Source: Moraxella sp. K1664
GTDB taxonomy: Bacteria > Pseudomonadota > Gammaproteobacteria > Pseudomonadales > Moraxellaceae
Direction of reading: 5' to 3'
Assembly (NCBI RefSeq): GCF_039693965.1
Contig: NZ_CP155576.1
Coordinates: 1,550,001-1,614,000 of the forward strand
Length of the DNA: 64,000 nt
How positions within the stretch are numbered: the first letter of the stretch is position 1; every line of letters starts with the position of its first letter. Below, piece by piece: positions 38,921-50,864 of this stretch. Both the position numbers and the translations under genes were made by a program. Below the pieces are notes generated by a model. The model had not been told where the DNA came from. It worked only from the letters and a program-made list of their open reading frames with translations, and searched no databases.

Positions 38921-38947
38921 CAAGGCGGATAACAGAGATAAAAGAAA

Positions 38948-38968
38948 AGGGCGTGTGATACGCCCTTG
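38948..38968 (+). terminator. hairpin after macB
   Basis: A perfect 8-bp stem AAGGGCGT / ACGCCCTT with a 5-base loop lies 28 bases after the macB stop. No T run follows, so termination strength is uncertain. Confidence 0.5.
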
Positions 38969-39100
38969 GTAAGTCAATCACTGATACAAAGTTAAGCACA
39001 GGGTGTGGGATTAAAGTTATTTAACATAATCCAAATATACCCATCATAAAATGCCACTTTAAACATAAAAGTGGCATAAAATCATAAAGTTAGCAAATTT

Positions 39101-40111
<1,011 letters not shown>

Positions 40112-40202
40112 TTAGCCTTGATAAACTTGACAGAATTATTAAAAGATAGCAAGATAATACGGTCATTATACACCTTTTTGTTAGGATAAATTAGGATAAA
40201 TC

Positions 40203-41150
40203 ATGAAACGGTTAAAATTTTCCTTATTGGCACTACTATTATCAAGTATCACAGTCCATGCCAACGACAGTACAGGCTATGTGGGCGTGGGTGGGGTGGC
40301 GTACATCAAAAATCCCAATATCGCCATGAAAAGTGAAGATTTGTATATCAGTAAAGACATCATCAAAGTAGCGTATGAATTTAAAAACCTAACCAATAAA
40401 GACATTCGCCAAACGGTGCTGTTTCCCTTGCCAAAGATGAGCATTCAATACGATGGGGATTTTGCGGACACAGAGACAACGCTTAACAGCTTTAAGGTGT
40501 GGGCGAACGGCAAAGCCATTACTCCAAAAATGCACGTGCGAGCTTTTTTATATAAAGGGCATGATGAGCAATCAGAGCTTGATGTAACGGACGCATTTAG
40601 GCAATGCGGTTTTTCGGATAAAGAGATTTTGTCTGCATATCATCATGCCAATTATGACGACAGTTTGTCCAATATATACGCCAAAATCCGAGCGTGCAAG
40701 CACCCAACGTTATACCGCCTTATCACCGAAAAAGACACGCATTGGAAATCGCAGGCAATCTATGAATGGACGCAAACATTTAAAGCTAATGCCATTACTC
40801 GCATCAACCACAGCTATCGCCCTATGGTGGGTGGTGGGGTCTTTTTCGATGAAAGTCTAGACAGTAATTTTTGTTTGGATAAAGCCACTCGGCAAAATTT
40901 GGATAAAAAATCAGGCACGCACCCTTTGTCTTATTCGGCATTGGGTTATGTGCTGACCACAGGGGCGAATTGGGCAAAACCGATTGAGCGGTTTAAACTC
41001 ACTATCGAGCGTGATAGCGATGAGATTGTGTCGTTTTGTTGGGCGGGCAAAGGCAAGGTGAGAAAGGTGGGGCAGGGCAAATTTGAAGTGATTGAAAATA
41101 ATTTTGTGCCAACACAGGACATTGATGTGGCGTTTATTCGGGTTAAGTAA
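40203..41150 (+). CDS. DUF4424-like secreted protein
   Basis: This 315-residue protein has a Sec signal (MKRLKFSLLALLLSSITVHA, cleavage before NDSTG). The mature part resembles DUF4424: an early GYVGVGGVAYIKNPNIAMKS stretch, VAYEFKNLTNKDIRQTVLFPLP, and a C-terminal segment ending FVPTQDIDVAFI. These are periplasmic or surface proteins of unknown function. Two copies of TTAGGATAAA in tandem (about 40181-40200) immediately precede the ATG and supply AGGA as ribosome-binding site. It is a single gene with a hairpin terminator. Confidence 0.75.
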   Translation: MKRLKFSLLALLLSSITVHANDSTGYVGVGGVAYIKNPNIAMKSEDLYISKDIIKVAYEFKNLTNKDIRQTVLFPLPKMSIQYDGDFADTETTLNSFKVWANGKAITPKMHVRAFLYKGHDEQSELDVTDAFRQCGFSDKEILSAYHHANYDDSLSNIYAKIRACKHPTLYRLITEKDTHWKSQAIYEWTQTFKANAITRINHSYRPMVGGGVFFDESLDSNFCLDKATRQNLDKKSGTHPLSYSALGYVLTTGANWAKPIERFKLTIERDSDEIVSFCWAGKGKVRKVGQGKFEVIENNFVPTQDIDVAFIRVK

Positions 41151-41161
41151 TAAAATAATAA

Positions 41162-41183
41162 AAAGCCACTGATGAGTGGCTTT
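41162..41183. terminator. shared terminator between DUF4424 and YcnI-like genes
   Basis: Perfect 9-bp stem AAAGCCACT / AGTGGCTTT, loop GATG. It lies 12 bases after one stop and 14 bases after the convergent one. Confidence 0.8.
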
Positions 41184-41196
41184 CATGGGTCTTAAT

Positions 41197-41655
41197 TTAT
41201 TTTAACAGTATGGTGGGCTGATAGCCGTGAGCGTCCGCTGACCCGTCAAATGGCACGACCACGCCATCTTCGTAGGTGATGTAGGCTTTGTATTTGACGG
41301 TAATGTCACCCTTGGCGGGGTTTTTGGCGATGAATGGAAAGGATGTAAATTCACCTGCTTCCATACGCCCTGTGTAAATGACCTTATCAATGTCGCCATT
41401 GGCTCGTTTGGTGGTGGTGTACGTCCAGTTTGGCACAGGGTGGATGAATAGGAGCTTGACATCGTCCGCCACGACAAATTCCACTTGGGTAATGGCTTTG
41501 TGGCGATTGGTGGGGACGTTTAGGCGAAAGCTGTCGGATTTGCCTGACAAACTGTCCACGCCATTGGCAAAATTACGCACGGTCACATGGGCGTGGGCGG
41601 TCAATGCCATGCTGAGTGTGAGCATGGCGATGGCAGTAGTTTTTAAAAAAGTCAT
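41197..41655 (-). CDS. YcnI-like (DUF1775) periplasmic protein
   Basis: This 152-residue protein has a Sec signal (MTFLKTTAIAMLTLSMALTA, cleavage after AHA), leaving an N-terminal His (HVTVRNFANG). An N-terminal mature His is a feature of copper-binding YcnI/DUF1775 proteins, in which the first histidine ligates copper. The body contains ESF-like FRLNVPTNRHKAITQVEF and PNWTY. A role in copper handling is inferred from the family. The longer frame from 41700 would hide the signal peptide. No copper transporter is adjacent. Confidence 0.78.
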   Translation of the reverse strand: MTFLKTTAIAMLTLSMALTAHAHVTVRNFANGVDSLSGKSDSFRLNVPTNRHKAITQVEFVVADDVKLLFIHPVPNWTYTTTKRANGDIDKVIYTGRMEAGEFTSFPFIAKNPAKGDITVKYKAYITYEDGVVVPFDGSADAHGYQPTILLK

Positions 41656-41717
41656 ATAATACCCCAAAGTTATGATGGATTTTATGAGATTATATAACAT
41701 TTTATTATCTTTCTCAA

Positions 41718-43937
<2,220 letters not shown>

Positions 43938-43964
43938 TCATCTTAACACGTTGCCAATTTTGGG

Positions 43965-44435
43965 CTATCTTACCGCCTTAAAATACAACGCTTGACCTTG
44001 GCTGTTAGAGAGCATTAGGTCGGTGGCACTGACTTTATAATGCGTGAGCGTGGGCAACAGTTGTCCTAGTATCTGCTCTAACGCCATGTCAGGGCACGCC
44101 ATGCGAGTGGATGCCACCGAGCTGATGTGTAGGGTGTCATCATGGATGTCGTTGATGCCAAACATTAGGGTGTTACACCCTGCATGCCCACTGGCTTTGG
44201 CAGGGTCGGTCAAATCAAGTGTGGCGACAGGTCTGCCTTGATAGTCCACGCCTTGCACGGCGGTCAGTCGCCACTCTTGGCTAAGATGGGTTAGATGGTG
44301 TGCGGTGTCATCTGATGACCCATGAGCGACATCTGCCGTGGCTTGGGTGGTGGAATGGGTGGCTGTGCTATCAGGCAGGGCAGAGCAGGCACTTAGCAGG
44401 GTGGTGATGATAAATAGAGAAGTTAAGCGTTTCAT
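43965..44435 (-). CDS. META/HslJ-like lipoprotein
   Basis: This 156-residue protein has a lipoprotein signal (MKRLTSLFIITTLLSACSAL, Cys at about residue 17), a Thr/His/Ser-rich linker (to about 45) and a META domain. Family features include WRLTAVQG, SGHAGCNTLMFG and STRMACPDMALEQ. In HslJ the paired cysteines of GCN and MAC form a disulfide; both are present. META-domain proteins are linked to heat-shock and antibiotic tolerance phenotypes. It is a single gene. A MITE-like repeat lies 16 bases upstream of its start. Confidence 0.87.
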   Translation of the reverse strand: MKRLTSLFIITTLLSACSALPDSTATHSTTQATADVAHGSSDDTAHHLTHLSQEWRLTAVQGVDYQGRPVATLDLTDPAKASGHAGCNTLMFGINDIHDDTLHISSVASTRMACPDMALEQILGQLLPTLTHYKVSATDLMLSNSQGQALYFKAVR

Positions 44436-44450
44436 AAAAATACCTTTGTT

Positions 44451-44655
44451 AGGGCGTGCCTACCATTGATAACATTTTTATAAAATAAGATGAAAATTTA
44501 ATGTTTCAATCAATTTTTGCATGAAAAATGGCTAAATCTTGTTTTTCTGCGTCAAAAACTTGTCTGATAGAATAACTATCAACCTGCGTTTTTTCCTTGA
44601 AAAACGGGCGATTTTTCTCATTTTTCATTGCAAATACCAAAGTTCAACACGCCCT
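44451..44655. repeat. MITE-like family A, long copy
   Basis: It is bounded by TTAGGGCGTG and CACGCCCTAA terminal inverted repeats. The left 90 bases match the reverse complement of 50425-50550 at most positions (CCATTGATAACATTTTTA, TGAAAATTTAA, GCATGAAAAATGGCTAAATC) and the right 35 bases match its other end. It carries about 73 extra central bases. It does not code. Confidence 0.8.
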
Positions 44656-44699
44656 AAATTTTATATGGCTAATTGATGATATTTTTGGATGGATTTGTG

Positions 44700-44719
44700 G
44701 GGAAAATTGCAATTTGCCC
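44700..44719. repeat. short palindrome of the GGG...CCC type
   Basis: GGGGAAAATTGCAATTTGCC-type palindrome, a variant of the perfect 20-mer at 27857-27876. Confidence 0.5.
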
Positions 44720-44778
44720 TATGTAATGTCTTGAGTTTTGGGCGTTATATTCGCTACTGTTTGCCCAGTTTGTAGAAT

Positions 44779-44925
44779 TACACCAAGAAACTTTAAAATT
44801 CTACAAACACAACGATATTTGGATGTAGGGGCATGCTGTGCACGCCTTGTAAAATAATATCATAAAGGGCGTGTTCAACGCGCCCCTACAAACCTGTGGT
44901 AAATATCAAGTTGGTTGGGTGTATC
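44779..44925. repeat. dispersed repeat family C, copy 2
   Basis: Reverse-complement match of 10212-10365. It carries two GC palindromes (44826-44843 and 44868-44886, GGGCGTGTTCAACGCGCCC). Confidence 0.75.
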
Positions 44926-45058
44926 TTTATTAAATCTCTTTCCAAACTAAAAATAAACCCTTATAAGTATTGGGGTTGAAGTTTTTAAAAATCTACAAAA
45001 ATCAGGGTTTGGAAAGAAGTCTATTGAAAAATGCTTATTATAATCCTTTAAAAAACAA

Positions 45059-45085
45059 AAAACCCAAAGCAAACGTTTGGGTTTT
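45059..45085 (-). terminator. slyD terminator
   Basis: Perfect 10-bp stem AAAACCCAAA / TTTGGGTTTT, 7-base loop, 17 bases past the slyD stop on the minus strand. Confidence 0.85.
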
Positions 45086-45101
45086 GTAAATGATGAGCCA
45101 A

Positions 45102-45587
45102 TCAGTGATGATGACCGCCCACACCGTGTGCATGACCGTGAGCAATCTCATCGGCAGTGGCTTCACGCACATCAACCACTTCAACGTCAAACGTCAAAGT
45201 CACGCCAGCCAATGGATGGTTGCCGTCCACGACCACCACGTCATCATTCACGTCTTTGACAGTCACAAGCATGACATGACCGTCGTCAGTTTGTGATTGA
45301 AATTGCATGCCAACTTCGATGTTTTCAACACCTTGGAAATTTGCCCGTGGCACTTCTTGGACAGCTTCGGCAAGGTACTCGCCATAAGCATCTTCGGGGG
45401 CAACAGTCACGGTGAACTTATCGCCTGCACCTTTGCCTTCCATTTGGACTTCAAGACCAGGGATGATGTTGTGGTGACCGTGCAAGTAGGCAAGTGGTTC
45501 GCCATTTGATTTATCAAGCACGTCGCCGTCACTGTTGGTTAGAGTGTAGTTGAATCGTACAACGGTGTCATTTGCAATCATTGACAT
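45102..45587 (-). CDS. slyD: FKBP-type peptidyl-prolyl isomerase SlyD
   Basis: SlyD is a prolyl isomerase and metallochaperone, helping fold proteins and supplying nickel to hydrogenases in some species. The 161-residue protein has the SlyD core: an FKBP part with LAYLHGHHNIIPGLEVQMEG (about 28-47), an insert-in-flap chaperone domain (about 70-125, with PREDAYG-like APEDAYGEY) and a short metal-binding tail rich in His (HGHAHGVGGHHH). The tail is shorter than in E. coli and lacks cysteines. Confidence 0.93.
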   Translation of the reverse strand: MSMIANDTVVRFNYTLTNSDGDVLDKSNGEPLAYLHGHHNIIPGLEVQMEGKGAGDKFTVTVAPEDAYGEYLAEAVQEVPRANFQGVENIEVGMQFQSQTDDGHVMLVTVKDVNDDVVVVDGNHPLAGVTLTFDVEVVDVREATADEIAHGHAHGVGGHHH

Positions 45588-45859
45588 GAAATTTTCCTAT
45601 AAAAGTGAAAAATGTTTATCAGTAAATGGGGTGTCATTACCGATAATCAAGGGCTATTATAGCAAAGTTTTGGCAAATGTTGGGCATTGGTTACAAAAAT
45701 CTTTTAAAAACCGATTAAAGCAGATTTAAATCAATTTTGTTATAATGGTGTCAGCTGACGACATGTTGTTTGACAATGTTTGTCATCTCTTGCATGTGCA
45801 ATTTTAAGATATTTTTAAACAACAACACCAATTTTGATGAGTTTAATAAGGTAAATACA

Positions 45860-47710
45860 ATGACACACCTAAATACAACCCCTAATTTGCCAAAGACGAA
45901 CAGCGAGCAGGATGTTGCCATTCATTATGTGCTTGACTTTACCCGATGTCATGAGCATTTGGTTGATGTCATCATGAGCTTTGATGTGGCGGACATTGAA
46001 CGTTCTGATGACGGGCTTAGTTTGTGGCTACCGACTTGGATAGCAGGCAGTTATTTGGTGCGTGAGTTTAGCAAGAACATCACCAAAGTCATCGCCTATG
46101 ATGAGACAGGGCAGGCGTATCGGGCAAGCAAAAGTGCCAAGAACCGTTATGAATTTGCTGGCATTGGGCAGGCGGGGCGGATAACGGTGCATTATGAAGT
46201 GTACTGCCATGATTTGTCGGTGCGGACGGCATTTGTCGATGACAGCCGACTGTTTGGTAATTTTACATCGCTCCTTTTGATGATATCAAATAATGAGTGG
46301 GCGTCTGCTCAGGTGCATTTGCATGTGCCACAGAGCTTTTTGGCAAAAAATCAAGGCTCATCGCTCGCCTGCGGTCTGCCCCATGTCCTGCGTGAGCATG
46401 AACAGGGGGTGGGCTATTCACTCGCTCCCAAGGAAGCCTTTGAGTATTATGATTATCCCTTTGAATTTGGGGTGCAGTCGCTGTTTGACTTTACGGTGCA
46501 GGTGGCGGACAAAGGGGTGACTCATCGCTTTTTTATCGCAGGGCGACACCGTGCTGATTTGACAAGGCTGTCATCAGATGTGCAAAAGATTTGCCAAAGT
46601 TATGCTGACTTACTGGGTGATGTGCCTTTTGCTGACTATACCTTTATGACGATGGTCACGGGCAGTGATTATGGTGGGTTAGAGCATATCAACTCAACTG
46701 CCCTTATCACGCCACGCACCGATTTGCCGGTGGGCGAGTCTGATGTGCCAAGCGAGTCTTATCAGCGGTTTTTGGGGCTGTGTAGCCATGAGTATTTTCA
46801 TGCGTGGTGGGTCAAGTCGGTGCGTCCTGATGTGATGATGGACAGTGATTTGCAAGCAGAAGCCTACACGCCCCTGTTGTGGGTGTTTGAAGGCTTTACC
46901 AGTTATCTGGATGATTTGATGTTATTGGTCTCAGGCGTGATTGATAGGGCAAGTTATTTTAAGCTCATCACCGCCCAAATCAACCGCTATCACAAGACGG
47001 ACGGTCGCAGACACCAAAGCGTGGCGGAGTCTAGCTTTGACACATGGATAAAGCTGTATCGCCCCGATGAGAATACCGCCAATCAGAGCGTGAGTTATTA
47101 TAACAAAGGGGCGTTGGTGGCGCTCTGCTTGGATTTGAGTTTGTTAAAACACTCAGGGGGTAGATACCGCCTGTTTGATGTCATCAAAGCCTTTTATGAA
47201 AAATCCAAACAGAGCGATGATAAGCGGTTTGGCATGACCGATGATAATCTTAGCGATGTCATCAGCTCTATGATGGGGGCGGACGCATGGCAGGACTTTT
47301 ATCACCGCTATGTTGTGGGTACAGATGAGCTACCACTTGTGTCACTCATGGGCGAGTTTGGGGCGGTCTTAGATAGTGAGCAGACCGAGACGGCATGGGG
47401 CATGAGCGTGGATGAGAGTGGGGATGGTCTGAAAATCAAGCACTTACACCGTGGCAGTATCGCCAGTGGTGCAGGGCTGTCGGTGGGCGATGTCATCATC
47501 GCGATAGATGGCATTCGTGCCAGTAGCGTGGGCATAAAATCGGCACTGACCCATGCCGACAGCGTGGTGGTGCATGCCTTTCGCCGTGATGAACTTCGCA
47601 CCTTTACCGTGACCCGTGGCACGCCAACACTACATGAGAGTGTGTCGGTGCGTACGGCAGACTATCAAGAAAAAGGGTGGTTTGTTTTTGATAAATGGCT
47701 CAAATCATAG
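45860..47710 (+). CDS. M61-family glycyl aminopeptidase
   Basis: This 616-residue zinc peptidase has an N-terminal M61 domain, the catalytic motif SHEYFHAWWVKSVRP (HExxH, about residues 311-325) and the downstream zinc glutamate in LWVFEGFTSYLDDLM. A C-terminal PDZ domain (about 515-590) contains GLSVGDVIIAIDG. M61 enzymes cleave N-terminal Gly or Ala. No signal peptide is seen, so it is probably cytoplasmic. The frame opens at 45770, but ATG 45860 has AAGG 9 bases upstream and precedes the first conserved strand. Confidence 0.92.
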   Translation: MTHLNTTPNLPKTNSEQDVAIHYVLDFTRCHEHLVDVIMSFDVADIERSDDGLSLWLPTWIAGSYLVREFSKNITKVIAYDETGQAYRASKSAKNRYEFAGIGQAGRITVHYEVYCHDLSVRTAFVDDSRLFGNFTSLLLMISNNEWASAQVHLHVPQSFLAKNQGSSLACGLPHVLREHEQGVGYSLAPKEAFEYYDYPFEFGVQSLFDFTVQVADKGVTHRFFIAGRHRADLTRLSSDVQKICQSYADLLGDVPFADYTFMTMVTGSDYGGLEHINSTALITPRTDLPVGESDVPSESYQRFLGLCSHEYFHAWWVKSVRPDVMMDSDLQAEAYTPLLWVFEGFTSYLDDLMLLVSGVIDRASYFKLITAQINRYHKTDGRRHQSVAESSFDTWIKLYRPDENTANQSVSYYNKGALVALCLDLSLLKHSGGRYRLFDVIKAFYEKSKQSDDKRFGMTDDNLSDVISSMMGADAWQDFYHRYVVGTDELPLVSLMGEFGAVLDSEQTETAWGMSVDESGDGLKIKHLHRGSIASGAGLSVGDVIIAIDGIRASSVGIKSALTHADSVVVHAFRRDELRTFTVTRGTPTLHESVSVRTADYQEKGWFVFDKWLKS

Positions 47711-47735
47711 GGTGTTGGATAATAGGATTATCCAA

Positions 47736-48350
47736 TCAGCCCCGCAGTATTCGTGTCAGCTCATCATGGCTGATGTGAATACGCCTGCTTTGACCGACGG
47801 CTAAGTCGCCAACGTGCCAGCCGAGCTTGTCACTGCCGATTTGTAAGCGGATGAGTCTTAGGCAGGGCAGACCGACGTGGGCAGTCATGCGACGGATTTG
47901 GCGGTTTTTGCCTTCAAAGATGGTTATCATAAGCCATGCGGTGGGGATATTTTTACGCTCACGAATGGGCGGATGTCTGTCCCACACATCAATGGGTAGG
48001 TTGTCATCATCCAGGTGTAAGATATGGGCAGGCAGGGTTTTACCGTCTTTTAGGGTCACACCTGTACGCAGGGCGTGAAGTTGGTCGTCGGTTGGGGTGT
48101 GTTCTACTTGCACCAGATAAGTCTTGCCCCATGATTTGGCTTTGCCGTGCGTGGGTGGTGTGGTGATGAAATGGTTGAGCGTGCCGTTATCGGTGAGAAC
48201 GAGCAGTCCTTCACTGTCTTTGTCCAAGCGTCCTGCCACACGCAGACTTTTGTCATCAAAATAGTCGGCAAGGGTCATCATCTGGTCACGGTCTTTGCGA
48301 AATTGACTGTGGACATTATAGGGCTTGTTAAACAGGACAACGGTAGGCAT
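47736..48350 (-). CDS. rluE: 23S rRNA pseudouridine synthase, RluE-type
   Basis: This RsuA/RluB/E/F-family synthase has 204 residues with no S4 domain. It has the catalytic Asp in VAGRLDKDSEGLLVLT (about residues 37-52), NKPYNVHSQF at the start and FEGKNRQIRRMTAHVGLPCLRL (read in parts) near 145-165. The short form lacking S4 is the RluE pattern, which modifies U2457 of 23S rRNA in E. coli. It is downstream of, and convergent with, the M61 gene. Their stops are only 25 bases apart. Confidence 0.9.
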   Translation of the reverse strand: MPTVVLFNKPYNVHSQFRKDRDQMMTLADYFDDKSLRVAGRLDKDSEGLLVLTDNGTLNHFITTPPTHGKAKSWGKTYLVQVEHTPTDDQLHALRTGVTLKDGKTLPAHILHLDDDNLPIDVWDRHPPIRERKNIPTAWLMITIFEGKNRQIRRMTAHVGLPCLRLIRLQIGSDKLGWHVGDLAVGQSRRIHISHDELTRILRG

Positions 48351-48371
48351 GATTTGGTATTCTTAAAGTAA

Positions 48372-48412
48372 CAATAAAAGCCCAGCATGACTGACATGTT
48401 GGGCTTTTATTG
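48372..48412 (-). terminator. terminator of the DUF937-OmpA gene
   Basis: An 18-bp stem with one mismatch (CAATAAAAGCCCAgCATG / CATGtTGGGCTTTTATTG) and a 5-base loop, 24 bases past the stop. Confidence 0.9.
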
Positions 48413-48435
48413 TATCACGGTTTTGTCAAAACCGA

Positions 48436-50178
48436 TTAGTTGTTTTGCTCGGGGGCGACTTCGCTAGGTTCGGCGATGACCACGCCAGTGGTGGGTTCAT
48501 CAGTTGCCATCTCGTCTAGAACAACATCAACGGGCGTGTCATTGGCATGCTCATGAGCGTTTTCAACGGCAGTGGCAGGACTGGTCGGTGCATTGCCAAC
48601 AGCAGCGATTTGCTCACCGTCTTGGATGAGTGTGAACTCAATACGACGGTTTTGGAAGCGACCTTGTTCGGTGGCGTTGGTTGCCACAGGATGGTCAAAA
48701 CTTGCCCCAAAAATGTCCAAACGCTCATCAGGTACGCCCTTGGATACTAGATAGTCATGAACGGCTTTGGCACGTTGCTCGGACAAGGTTTTGTTGTACT
48801 CATGAGAAGCATTGCTGTCGGTGTGACCGGTGATGGTTAGTCTGGCATCAGGCAACTGAGCAAGTTTGGCAGCTGCTAGGTCAAGGATTTCTTTGTTCTG
48901 CTCAGGAATCTCACTTGAATCATTGGCAAAGTTGATGATTTGTAAGTTCAAGGCACGCACTAAATCATCTGCGGTAGATGTGTCGGTCAGACCTGCAATG
49001 GCGTTTTTGGCGGTATTGATGCTGTCGGTCACAACGCTGTTGATGTCAAGCTGTGGCTCCGCTTCGACCACAAAGTCGGCAGGAGTGAGTGCTTTGGTGC
49101 CATCGATGAGTTTGGTGATGTCATCAGCATGGGCTGCGTTAAAGCGAATGGTTTTGTCGCTGATGCTTACGCTGGCATTAGGTACGCCTTTCATGAGATT
49201 AAAGATGTCAGTCAAATGCTCGCTGGCAGGGAACGTGTCTGACACACCAGAGCTGACACTCAGACGGCATGTGTCATCGGCGACACCAAACACGCCTGAC
49301 AGGGCGGTGCGAATGTTGGCAAAAACACCTTCGCTACCTGCTTCGCCACGGCAAGAGTAGATGCCTTGACCTGTCTCGTCGGTGGCAAAGTTAAGCGTGG
49401 CAGGGGTCAAACCTGCGACGGCACTACTGGCAGGGGCGGTCTCGCCAGGGGGCGTGACAGGTGCTGCCACAGGGGTGGGTTTTTCTTGGCAACCACGCAA
49501 CAAAAGCCATGCCAGCCCTGCAAAAATCACCAAACCAATGATGGGTAGTAGGGCTTTCATGAAGCTACCTTCTTCTTTTTTGATGGGTTCTACTTGACCA
49601 TTAACATGGGCGGCAGTAGGCTCTGAGGCGCTCTCAGTGGTTGGCGTAACTGGTGTCACGGGCGTGCTTGCGGCATCAGTAGCGATGTCTGCTGACGGTG
49701 TTGCCCCCAAAGCACCAACACCTGCCAGTAGCCCTGCTGGTAGCAATTTTTCTGCCCAGTTGGGTAAAAATCCAGCAAAGTCGTCCGCTTTTTCTTGCAA
49801 AAAGGTGGCAAGGGAGCTTGATCCTGCCAAGGTGTTCAGTTCACGCACGATGAGTGGTGCAGCGGTGGTGGTTAGGGCTTCTGTGGTGGTGTTCGGCAGT
49901 CCATGTTCAGAAGCAAGCTCGTTATTTAAGGTGCTAACTTGACTGGTGCCTTGGGTGTCTTGGACGACAGTGTTTAGAACGTGATTGCCATCTTCGAGTT
50001 GTTCGGGGGTCAGTGCTTGCACTCGGGCAGCGATGTCAGGGTTGGCAAGATTCATGCCAAATAGCCCAAATAATCCTGTCAATGCATTTCTTTTGGCACT
50101 GTCGTCACCGCCATGCTCGCCAATTAAGGATAAGACTTTGGGGGTAACGATGGTTTGTAAATGGTCAATCAGGTTCAT
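48436..50178 (-). CDS. DUF937 - OmpA fusion envelope protein
   Basis: This 580-residue protein has three parts. Residues about 1-150 are a DUF937-like helical domain with no signal peptide (NLIDHLQTIVTPKVLSLIGE). A Pro/Thr/Ser linker leads to a single membrane helix (ALLPIIGLVIFAGLAWLLLR, about 209-228). A periplasmic segment, possibly BON-like (about 260-360), leads to a C-terminal OmpA peptidoglycan-binding domain (about 415-535) with INFANDSSEIP, ITGHTDSNASHEYNKTLSEQ and NRRIEF. The topology suggests an inner-membrane protein with a cytoplasmic DUF937 head that reaches the cell wall. Its role is unknown. Confidence 0.85.
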   Translation of the reverse strand: MNLIDHLQTIVTPKVLSLIGEHGGDDSAKRNALTGLFGLFGMNLANPDIAARVQALTPEQLEDGNHVLNTVVQDTQGTSQVSTLNNELASEHGLPNTTTEALTTTAAPLIVRELNTLAGSSSLATFLQEKADDFAGFLPNWAEKLLPAGLLAGVGALGATPSADIATDAASTPVTPVTPTTESASEPTAAHVNGQVEPIKKEEGSFMKALLPIIGLVIFAGLAWLLLRGCQEKPTPVAAPVTPPGETAPASSAVAGLTPATLNFATDETGQGIYSCRGEAGSEGVFANIRTALSGVFGVADDTCRLSVSSGVSDTFPASEHLTDIFNLMKGVPNASVSISDKTIRFNAAHADDITKLIDGTKALTPADFVVEAEPQLDINSVVTDSINTAKNAIAGLTDTSTADDLVRALNLQIINFANDSSEIPEQNKEILDLAAAKLAQLPDARLTITGHTDSNASHEYNKTLSEQRAKAVHDYLVSKGVPDERLDIFGASFDHPVATNATEQGRFQNRRIEFTLIQDGEQIAAVGNAPTSPATAVENAHEHANDTPVDVVLDEMATDEPTTGVVIAEPSEVAPEQNN

Positions 50179-50424
50179 AAAAACTCCTTACTCATGTATC
50201 AATTAAAAATTGATGGATTAAAAAAGATTGATATTGATTTTAATCAAAATAATCAACATAAAAAACATTCTACGTTAAAATCATTGCAAATGCGATAGTG
50301 GCTTTACAAATCATTTAAAAAAGAACAATAATGCAACAATTTTATAAGAAAACCATACCATGAGTTTGTGTTAAAATTTTTAAAAATAATCTTGCTAAAC
50401 GCCCAATTAAAATGAGAAATTATT

Positions 50425-50550
50425 AGGGCGTGCCTGCTTTTTGTATTTGCAATGGAAAATAAGATTTAGCCATTTTTCATGCAAAAATGGATTAAAGCGT
50501 TAAATTTTCATCTTACTTTGTAAAAATGTTATCAATGGTGGGCACGCCCT
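50425..50550. repeat. MITE-like family A, short copy
   Basis: This 126-base element has AGGGCGTGCC / GGCACGCCCT perfect 10-base terminal inverted repeats. It is the reverse complement, minus a central 73-base segment, of 44451-44655. A further end-like sequence (GTGTTATAAAGGGTAGGCAC and CGCCCTAA) follows at 50552-50579, implying a nested or partly deleted second copy. Confidence 0.8.
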
Positions 50551-50821
50551 AGTGTTATAAAGGGTAGGCACGCCCTAATTACTGGGTTTTTTTGAGTGAT
50601 AAAAGCGAATTTTTGCCTTATACGCAGTTAAAAATATACAGTTAAAAGATGTGCTCTACAAAATGAAAAAGTACCACGGTTTTTGTGGTAAAATTCAATT
50701 TGGTTGACTGTAAGATGATGAAAGATAAGATGTTTTTTATAAAAACATAAATAAAATTTCTTTTATAAAAACATAAAAAGTGCCACAAAAAACCAAACCA
50801 CCAAATCCAAGCCATAAATAA

Positions 50822-50846
50822 ACCCAAATCACAAGATTTGGGCTTA
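50822..50846 (-). terminator. pal terminator
   Basis: ACCCAAATC and GATTTGGGCT form a stem of 8-9 bp with a 4-base loop, 19 bases past the pal stop on the minus strand. Confidence 0.75.
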
Positions 50847-50864
50847 TGTTTAAAGCGAATCGAA

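Larger units (their letters stand above)
44436..45101. other. intergenic region packed with repeats
   Basis: This 666-base gap has no supported ORF. It holds a MITE-like element (44451-44655), a GGG...CCC palindrome (44700-44719), family C copy 2 (44779-44925) and the slyD terminator (45059-45085). This is the densest repeat cluster in the window. Confidence 0.7.
50179..50864. other. intergenic region with MITE-like copy
   Basis: This 686-base gap between the OmpA-type gene and pal contains family A copy 2 (50425-50550), an additional repeat end (50551-50577), and AT-rich sequence. The minus-strand ORF at 50642-50827 is Phe/Ile-rich low-complexity and not accepted. Confidence 0.6.

Noticed and set aside
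41202-41477. Alternative-frame ORF inside the YcnI-like gene
   Set aside because: It is a shadow of the real gene, whose signal peptide and conserved mature His support the other frame.
50642-50827. 61-residue hydrophobic minus-strand ORF between the OmpA-type gene and pal
   Set aside because: Composition follows the AT-rich sequence, there is no ribosome-binding site, and the gap is full of repeats.
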